A DNA stretch of 64,000 bases from Pseudomonas faucium (GTDB taxonomy: Bacteria; Pseudomonadota; Gammaproteobacteria; Pseudomonadales; Pseudomonadaceae). Shown in pieces: positions 59,118 through 64,000 of this stretch. Both the position numbers and the translations under genes were made by a program. The stretch's first letter is position 1; every line of letters starts with the position of its first letter. The notes beneath the pieces were generated by a model. It worked only from the letters and a program-made list of their open reading frames with translations, had not been told where the DNA came from and ran no database searches. The stretch covers positions 169,600 to 233,599 of the forward strand of contig NZ_BQIP01000007.1 in assembly GCF_021602585.1 (NCBI RefSeq). The letters are read 5' to 3'.

Positions 59118-59510
59118 ATGAAAGACTGGCTGGACGAGATCAAGTGGAACAGCGACGGCCTGGTGCCGGCGATCGCCCAGGACCACAAGACCGGACGCGT
59201 ACTGATGATGGCCTGGATGAACCGCGAATCGCTGGCGTTGACCGCCGCCGAACAACGCGCCATCTACTGGTCGCGTTCGCGTGGCAAGCTGTGGCGCAAG
59301 GGCGAGGAATCGGGGCATGTGCAGAAGTTGCACGAAATGCGCCTGGACTGCGATGCCGACGTGATCATCCTGATGGTCGAGCAGCTGGGCCATATCGCCT
59401 GCCATACCGGCCGTGAAAGCTGCTTCTACCGCGTCTACCAGGACGGCCAGTGGCAAACCGTCGACCCGGTGTTGAAAGACCCGGATGCCATCTACAGCGC
59501 AGGACACTGA
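59118..59510 (+). CDS. hisI: Phosphoribosyl-AMP cyclohydrolase
   Basis: 130 residues, monofunctional. Third step of histidine synthesis. Motifs [32 protein letters not shown] and the zinc/active-site segment [18 protein letters not shown] ... [12 protein letters not shown] with its conserved cysteines. ATG 59118 has GGAG; an upstream TTG (59106) is rejected. In E. coli hisI is fused to hisE; here they are separate adjacent genes with one base between. Confidence 0.97.
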   Translation: MKDWLDEIKWNSDGLVPAIAQDHKTGRVLMMAWMNRESLALTAAEQRAIYWSRSRGKLWRKGEESGHVQKLHEMRLDCDADVIILMVEQLGHIACHTGRESCFYRVYQDGQWQTVDPVLKDPDAIYSAGH

Positions 59511-59511
59511 C

Positions 59512-59847
59512 ATGAGCGACACCCTCACCCGCCTGGCCGAAGTGCTCGAACAACGCAAACACGCGGCGCCCGACAGCTCTTACGTGGCCAGCCTGCACCA
59601 CATGGGCCTGAACAAGATCCTCGAGAAGCTCGGCGAAGAGTCGGTGGAGACCATCATCGCCGCCAAGGATGCCGCGCTCAGCCAGGATTACAGCGATGTC
59701 ATCTACGAAACCGCCGACCTGTGGTTTCATAGCCTGGTCATGCTCAGCGCGCTGGGCCAGCATCCACAAGCCGTACTCGATGAACTGGAGCGCCGTTTCG
59801 GCCTCTCCGGGCATGATGAAAAGGCCGCTCGCGCGCCTTCTGTCTGA
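59512..59847 (+). CDS. hisE: Phosphoribosyl-ATP pyrophosphatase
   Basis: 111 residues. MazG-like helical fold: [39 protein letters not shown] and [17 protein letters not shown] with the acidic Mg site. Second step of histidine synthesis. Directly follows hisI and is separated from tatA by a REP pair. Confidence 0.97.
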   Translation: MSDTLTRLAEVLEQRKHAAPDSSYVASLHHMGLNKILEKLGEESVETIIAAKDAALSQDYSDVIYETADLWFHSLVMLSALGQHPQAVLDELERRFGLSGHDEKAARAPSV

Positions 59848-59871
59848 CGTATTCCGGGGGCGCCTTGCGCC

Positions 59872-59960
59872 CCTTTCGCGACGCAAGGCCGCTCCTACAG
59901 GCGCCGCGTCGCAAGGTAGATTGGTGACACTGTAGGAGCGGCCTTGTGTCGCGAAAGGGC
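59872..59960. repeat. REP pair, 'GTAGGAGCGGCC' family
   Basis: Facing copies of the CAAGGCCGCTCCTACAG unit between hisE and tatA, with flanking GGGCTGC/GCAGCCC and GGGCGCC repeats. Confidence 0.85.
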
Positions 59961-60013
59961 TGCAAAGCAGCCCCAAAACCAGATGACCAACACACATTTT
60001 TCAGGAGTACGAA

Positions 60014-60301
60014 ATGGGTATTTTTGACTGGAAACACTGGATCGTCCTGCTGGTCGTCGTGGTCCTGGTCTTCGGCACCAAGAAGCTGAAGAACTTCGGC
60101 AGCGACCTGGGCGAATCGATCAAGGGCTTTCGCAAGGCCATGAACGAAGAAGAGAACAAGCCGGCCGAACAGACCCCGCCGCCAGCCCAGCCGGTTCCAC
60201 CGGTGCAGGCCACCCAGCAGCAAGCCGCCGCGCCGCAGGCGCAAGGCCACACCATCGAGGGCCAGGCCCAGCCGGTCCAAGAGCCGCGGCGGAAAGACTG
60301 A
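60014..60301 (+). CDS. tatA: Twin-arginine translocase subunit TatA
   Basis: 95 residues. One N-terminal membrane helix ([18 protein letters not shown]) with the FGTKKL hinge, then an amphipathic helix ([15 protein letters not shown]) and an acidic/proline-rich tail. Forms the protein-conducting pore for folded proteins. AGGAG ribosome site. Confidence 0.96.
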   Translation: MGIFDWKHWIVLLVVVVLVFGTKKLKNFGSDLGESIKGFRKAMNEEENKPAEQTPPPAQPVPPVQATQQQAAAPQAQGHTIEGQAQPVQEPRRKD

Positions 60302-60304
60302 GCC

Positions 60305-60655
60305 ATGTTCGGCATCAGCTTCAGCGAACTGCTGCTCGTCGGCCTGGTGGCCCTGCTGGTGCTCGGCCCCGAGCGCCTGCCCGGCGCCGCGCGTACCGCG
60401 GGGCTGTGGATCGGCCGGCTGAAACGCAGCTTCAACGCGATCAAGATGGAGGTCGAGCGCGAAATCGGCGCCGACGACATACGCCGCCAGCTGCACAACG
60501 AGCACATCCTGCAGATGGAAGAGGAAGCCAAGCGCATCCTCAACCCGCTGGCCCCGCCTGCCCAGCCGCCCGCCGCCGCGCCCACGCCAGCACCTGCAGC
60601 GCCGCCGGCTGCGCCTGAGCAGCCCGAACAGCCTCAACCGCCGCGAGCCCCATGA
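60305..60655 (+). CDS. tatB: Twin-arginine translocase subunit TatB
   Basis: 116 residues. [24 protein letters not shown] includes the conserved E and GPERLP hinge that distinguish TatB from TatA; an amphipathic helix and a Pro/Ala tail follow. Receives signal peptides with TatC. Three bases after tatA and overlapping tatC by four. Confidence 0.96.
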   Translation: MFGISFSELLLVGLVALLVLGPERLPGAARTAGLWIGRLKRSFNAIKMEVEREIGADDIRRQLHNEHILQMEEEAKRILNPLAPPAQPPAAAPTPAPAAPPAAPEQPEQPQPPRAP

Positions 60656-61443
60656 GCGAAAATCCGCAAGACGACCAGCCGATGCCGCTGGTTTCGCACC
60701 TGACCGAACTGCGCACCCGCCTGCTGCGCTGCGTGGCGGCGATCTTCCTGATCTTTGCCGGCCTGTTCTCCTTCGCCCAGCAGATCTACACCCTGGTCTC
60801 GGCGCCCTTGCGCGCGCACCTGCCGGCCAACGCGACGATGATCGCCACCGACGTGGCCTCGCCGTTCCTGACGCCGTTCAAGCTGACCATGATCGTTTCG
60901 CTGTTCCTGGCCATCCCGTTCATCCTGCAGCAGATCTGGGGTTTCATCGCGCCGGGGCTGTACCGCCATGAAAAGCGCATCGCCATCCCGTTGCTGGTGT
61001 CGAGCATCCTGCTGTTCTATGCCGGCATGGCGTTCGCCTACTTCCTGGTGTTCCCGCTGATGTTCAGCTTCTTCGCCGCGGCCACCCCGGAAGGCGTGTC
61101 GATGATGACCGACATCGCCAGCTACCTCGACTTCGTCATGACCCTGTTCTTCGCCTTCGGCGTCGCCTTCGAAATCCCGGTGGCGGTGGTGCTGCTGGTG
61201 TGGATCGGCGTGGTCGATGTGCAATACCTGAAGAAGATGCGCCCCTACGTGATCATCGGCTGCTTCGTGGTTGGCATGATCCTCACCCCGCCGGACATCT
61301 TCTCCCAGACCTTGCTCGCCGTGCCCATGTGGTTGCTGTTCGAAGTGGGCGTGCTGTGCGGCAGCCTGATCCGCAAGCGCAGCCACGAGCCCGAGCAAGC
61401 CACGGACGACCACAACGACCAGCCGCCTGCGACCCAACCGTGA
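60652..61443 (+). CDS. tatC: Twin-arginine translocase subunit TatC
   Basis: 263 residues with six membrane helices. Conserved [12 protein letters not shown] at the N-terminus, PFLTPFKL, and [16 protein letters not shown] with the functional Phe-Glu. Signal-peptide receptor with TatB. The stop overlaps the start of the following gene (GTGA). Confidence 0.97.
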   Translation: MSENPQDDQPMPLVSHLTELRTRLLRCVAAIFLIFAGLFSFAQQIYTLVSAPLRAHLPANATMIATDVASPFLTPFKLTMIVSLFLAIPFILQQIWGFIAPGLYRHEKRIAIPLLVSSILLFYAGMAFAYFLVFPLMFSFFAAATPEGVSMMTDIASYLDFVMTLFFAFGVAFEIPVAVVLLVWIGVVDVQYLKKMRPYVIIGCFVVGMILTPPDIFSQTLLAVPMWLLFEVGVLCGSLIRKRSHEPEQATDDHNDQPPATQP

Positions 61444-62147
61444 ACCTGTTGCTCCTCGAAGAGGCCGACTTCGTCTCGGCCGACCGCGTCGTCCTCGCTG
61501 ACCGGCGCTTCACCCACATGCAGGAGATCCACCGCGTGGCGGTCGGCGACACCCTGCGCGTGGGCCGTATCAACGGCCTGATGGGCAGCGCCACGGTGGT
61601 ACGCCTGGCGCAGCACGAGGCCGAACTTGAAGTGGCCGTCGACCAGCCGCCACCGGCCAAGCTGCCGCTGACCCTGGTGCTGGCCGTGCCGCGCCCGAAG
61701 ATGCTGCGCCGGCTGTTCCAGACCGTCGCCACCCTTGGCGTGCAACGGCTGATCCTGGTCAACAGCTACAAGGTCGAGAAAAGCTTCTGGCAAACGCCCT
61801 TCCTCACCCCCGCAAGCATCCGCGAAAACCTCATCCTGGGCCTGGAACAGGCGCGTGACACGGTGCTGCCCGAGGTGATCATCGAGAAGCGCTTCAAACC
61901 GTTCGTCGAAGACCGCCTGCCCGCCATCGCCGACGGCACCCTCGGCCTGGTCGGCCACCCCGGACCCTACCCGGCCTGCCCGCGCGCCGTCGAAGGCCCG
62001 GTGACCCTGGCCATCGGCCCGGAAGGCGGCTGGATCCCCTACGAGGTCGAGCTGCTGGGCAAGGCCGGCCTGTCGCCGGTGCAGTTGGGCGAGCGCATCC
62101 TGCGCGTCGAAACGGCTGTAACTGCCTTACTCTCAAGGATTTTCTGA
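61440..62147 (+). CDS. RsmE-family rRNA methyltransferase paralogue
   Basis: 235 residues from a GTG start overlapping the tatC stop. SPOUT fold with the family signatures [13 protein letters not shown] near residue 192 and [15 protein letters not shown]. It differs from the RsmE at 25109: the N-terminal PUA-like part is different, the HYIGRVLR equivalent reads THMQEIHRV, and the central helix lacks the RMDWAIQKATELG string ([15 protein letters not shown] instead). It is probably an rRNA methyltransferase with another or redundant target. Translationally coupled with tatC although no functional link is known. Confidence 0.8.
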   Translation: MNLLLLEEADFVSADRVVLADRRFTHMQEIHRVAVGDTLRVGRINGLMGSATVVRLAQHEAELEVAVDQPPPAKLPLTLVLAVPRPKMLRRLFQTVATLGVQRLILVNSYKVEKSFWQTPFLTPASIRENLILGLEQARDTVLPEVIIEKRFKPFVEDRLPAIADGTLGLVGHPGPYPACPRAVEGPVTLAIGPEGGWIPYEVELLGKAGLSPVQLGERILRVETAVTALLSRIF

Positions 62148-62169
62148 CAGACGGGTCAGCTTTGCCCCA

Positions 62170-62196
62170 TCAAGTTTCCCCGGCGCAAGCCGATGG
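62170..62196 (+). promoter_or_regulatory. FliA (sigma-28) promoter of the chemoreceptor
   Basis: TCAAG (62170-62174), exactly 14 bases, then GCCGATGG (62189-62196). This spacing and these boxes match Pseudomonas FliA promoters (TCAAG-N14-GCCGATAA). Transcription would start about 40 bases before the ATG. Confidence 0.75.
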
Positions 62197-62246
62197 CCTG
62201 ACAACACAAAAATATTCCGTGCTGTCTAGTTGCCGGGGAGTCGAAA

Positions 62247-63809
62247 ATGTATCAATTCTTATCCCAATCGTTGGGTAATGTGAGCGTCAATCGCAAGCTG
62301 GGGCTGGGGTTCGGCCTGGTGCTTCTGCTGACCCTGGCCATCACATTGACCGGTTGGCTGGGCATGGACAGCATCATCAATCGCGGTGACAAGCTGGGCA
62401 ACATTTCGGTCATCTACGGCTACACGCAAGACCTGCGCATTGCCCGCCAGCATTACCAACGCCAGCCCGACCAGGCGTCGATCAACGAACTGGACCAGGC
62501 GCTGAACAACGTCGAACGCCAAGTCACGCTCATGCTCGGCCAGATCGAGCAGCCCGCCGACCACCAGCGCCTGCAGCAGCAGCTCGACGCCATCCGCCTC
62601 TATCGCCAGGCGTTCACCGAGCTCAAGCAAACCCCCAGCGAGCAGATCCTGCAGCGCATGGCCGACCAGGGCACGGTGCTGCTGCAAACCAGCCAGGCAA
62701 TGACCGAGTCGCAAACCAAGGTGCGCGACGCCGGCGCCCGCCAGGCCAAGGCCATGCTCGCCGGCGCCACCGGCCTGGCGCTGCTGCTGGGCCTGCTGGC
62801 GGCCTGGGCCATCACCCGGCAGATCATCCTCCCGCTGCGCCAGATCCTCGCCGCCGCCGAGCGCGTGGCCAATGGCGACCTGCGCCAGGACCTGCCCAGC
62901 ACCCGCCGCGACGAGCTGGGCCAGCTGCAGGCCAGCATGCAGCGCATGACCCAAGGCCTGCGCGAGCTGATCGGCGGCATCGGCGACGGCGTCACCCAGA
63001 TTGCCAGCGCCGCCGAAGAGCTGTCGGCAGTCACCGAGCAGACCAGCGCCGGGGTCAACAATCAGAAGGTGGAGACCGACCAGGTGGCCACGGCCATGAA
63101 CGAAATGGCCGCCACCGTGCATGAAGTGGCGCGCAACGCCGAACAGGCCTCCGAGGCGGCGCTGATGGCCGACCAGCAGGCCCGTGAGGGGGATCGCGTG
63201 GTCAGCGAGGCGGTGGCGCAGATCGAGCGCCTGGCCAGCGAGGTGGTCAACTCCAGCGAGGCGATGAACCAGCTCAAGGCCGAGAGCGACAAGATCGGCA
63301 GCGTGCTCGATGTGATCAAGTCGGTGGCCCAGCAGACCAACCTGCTGGCCCTCAATGCCGCCATCGAGGCGGCCCGGGCCGGCGAGGCCGGCCGTGGCTT
63401 TGCCGTGGTGGCCGATGAGGTGCGCAGCCTGGCCCAGCGCACCCAGCAGTCCACCGAAGAGATCGAAGAGCTGATCGCCGGCCTGCAGAGCGGCACCCAG
63501 CGCGTGGCCAGCGTCATGGACGCCAGCCGCCAGCTCACCGACAGCAGCGTCGAACTGACCCGCCGCGCGGGGACCTCGCTGGATACCATCACCCGCACGG
63601 TGTCGTCGATCCAGGCGATGAACCAGCAGATCGCCACGGCGGCCGAGCAGCAGAGCGCGACGGCCGAGGAGATCAACCGGAGCGTGATGAATGTGCGGGA
63701 TATTTCCGACCAGACGTCGGCGGCGAGCGAGGAGACGGCCAGCTCCAGTGTCGAACTGGCGCGGCTGGGGACGCACTTGCAGGGGTTGGTGGGGCGGTTC
63801 AGGCTCTGA
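62247..63809 (+). CDS. Methyl-accepting chemotaxis protein
   Basis: 520 residues. First membrane helix near 17-40, a ligand-binding region of about 130 residues that is helical and small (four-helix bundle size), second helix near 170-195, HAMP (residues ~195-247), then methylation helices and the signalling tip [20 protein letters not shown] near 360. Class 40H-like, for the flagellar chemotaxis pathway. The ligand domain is not identifiable by eye. GGGGAG ribosome site. Transcribed from a FliA promoter, as expected for flagellar chemoreceptors. Confidence 0.93.
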   Translation: MYQFLSQSLGNVSVNRKLGLGFGLVLLLTLAITLTGWLGMDSIINRGDKLGNISVIYGYTQDLRIARQHYQRQPDQASINELDQALNNVERQVTLMLGQIEQPADHQRLQQQLDAIRLYRQAFTELKQTPSEQILQRMADQGTVLLQTSQAMTESQTKVRDAGARQAKAMLAGATGLALLLGLLAAWAITRQIILPLRQILAAAERVANGDLRQDLPSTRRDELGQLQASMQRMTQGLRELIGGIGDGVTQIASAAEELSAVTEQTSAGVNNQKVETDQVATAMNEMAATVHEVARNAEQASEAALMADQQAREGDRVVSEAVAQIERLASEVVNSSEAMNQLKAESDKIGSVLDVIKSVAQQTNLLALNAAIEAARAGEAGRGFAVVADEVRSLAQRTQQSTEEIEELIAGLQSGTQRVASVMDASRQLTDSSVELTRRAGTSLDTITRTVSSIQAMNQQIATAAEQQSATAEEINRSVMNVRDISDQTSAASEETASSSVELARLGTHLQGLVGRFRL

Positions 63810-63833
63810 GATCGCGGGGGCGCTTTGCGCCCC

Positions 63834-63882
63834 AATCGCCGGCAAGCCGGCTCCCACAGGGTGGGTTACCTTGCTGTGGGAG
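63834..63882. repeat. REP pair cut by an insertion
   Basis: A full ATCGCCGGCAAGCCGGCTCC unit (63834-63860) is followed, as in other pairs, by the beginning of the inverted partner, CTGTGGGAG (63874-63882). The partner then stops and unrelated sequence begins. Elsewhere in the window the same string continues as GGGAGCCGGCTTGCCGGCGA. Confidence 0.8.
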
Positions 63883-63885
63883 ATT

Positions 63886-64000
63886 CTATGGTTGGGGGCA
63901 AAGTTTTTTGCCCCCGTTACTGATGTATTCGCTTTGGTTTTTCATCAGGGCGAACGCAATTCTGGCTAATTTCCGGGACAGGATGACGAGGGCCTGCGTG
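63886..64000 (-). CDS. IS110-family transposase, C-terminal 37 residues
   Basis: Only the last 37 codons and a TAG stop are in the window. They read TQALVILSRKLARIAFALMK and then NQSEYISNGGKKLCPQP. The KLARIAF/W-A-L motif near the end is typical for IS110 (DEDD) transposases. The gene enters from the right on the minus strand. The catalytic residues are outside the window. Confidence 0.7.
   Translation of the reverse strand, partial: TQALVILSRKLARIAFALMKNQSEYISNGGKKLCPQP
63894..63915. terminator. Hairpin at the end of the IS transposase gene
   Basis: GGGGGCAAA (63894-63902) and TTTGCCCCC (63907-63915) form a perfect 9-bp stem with a 4-base loop. It overlaps the last codons of the transposase and may end its transcript or act as a subterminal structure of the element. 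Confidence 0.65.

Larger units (their letters stand above)
63883..64000 (-). mobile_element. IS110-family insertion sequence, one end only
   Basis: From 63883 the sequence no longer matches the REP partner and codes on the minus strand for an IS110-type transposase C-terminus. IS110/IS1111 elements of P. putida are known to insert in REP sequences. The rest lies beyond the window. Confidence 0.7.

Overview
The window is chromosomal DNA of a fluorescent Pseudomonas of the P. putida group. The evidence is high GC with strong third-position GC bias, many P. putida-type REP palindromes between genes, a complete medium-chain-length PHA cluster (phaC1-phaZ-phaC2-phaD with divergent phaI-phaF), a pyrB-pyrC' pair with a degenerate dihydroorotase, and the neighbourhood pilGHIJ-chpA-chpC / gshB-tonB3-algH-ruvX-pyrR-pyrB, which is conserved in Pseudomonas. 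No tRNA, rRNA, CRISPR array or prophage was seen. Almost all of the window is core genome.

Layout. 1-2.8 kb: epd (cut by the window edge) and tkt on the minus strand. 3.0-5.2 kb: an ArsR-methyltransferase repressor of SahR type and metK. 5.4-12.7 kb: ligB, a DUF1090 protein, a c-type cytochrome, mltA, a MAPEG protein, an EamA transporter, a Na+/H+ antiporter and a hotdog thioesterase. 12.8-15.4 kb: an S-adenosylhomocysteine (SAH) riboswitch, ahcY and metF. 15.5-26.5 kb: a glycosyltransferase-like protein, a periplasmic binding protein, rhlE, yceI with cytochrome b561, an FAD amine oxidase with a long Lys/Ala/Pro tail, an unknown protein, bioA, rsmE and a hemolysin III family protein. 26.6-35.4 kb (minus): the Pil-Chp chemosensory operon without pilK and chpB. 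35.6-41.5 kb (plus): gshB, tonB3, algH, ruvX, pyrR, pyrB, pyrC'. 41.6-44.2 kb: hslVU and a DUF971 protein. 44.3-50.7 kb: the PHA cluster. 50.9-55.6 kb: one 1563-residue protein resembling the large toxin-like (DUF6543) Pseudomonas proteins. 55.6-62.1 kb: a small PHA-system family protein, ubiE-ubiJ-ubiB, hisI-hisE, tatABC and a second RsmE-family methyltransferase. 62.2-63.8 kb: a chemoreceptor. The last ~120 bp are the end of an IS110-family element inserted into a REP sequence.

How genes work together. metK, ahcY and metF, with the SahR-type repressor and the SAH riboswitch, form a SAM-cycle regulon with protein and RNA control layers; bioA and many methyltransferases in the window use SAM. 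The Pil-Chp genes sit beside tonB3, whose P. aeruginosa counterpart is linked to twitching motility. The PHA cluster carries both synthases, the depolymerase, the activator PhaD and the two phasins; all catalytic residues are present. Regulatory signals read directly include a sigma-54 type site and a CA motif at phaC1, a sigma-32 promoter at hslVU, a FliA promoter at the chemoreceptor, and a sigma-70 promoter at ahcY.

Most unusual content: the giant toxin-like protein beside the PHA genes, the IS end inside a REP pair, the layered SAM-cycle control, the tailed amine oxidase, and a leader with mutually exclusive hairpins before the DUF1090 gene.
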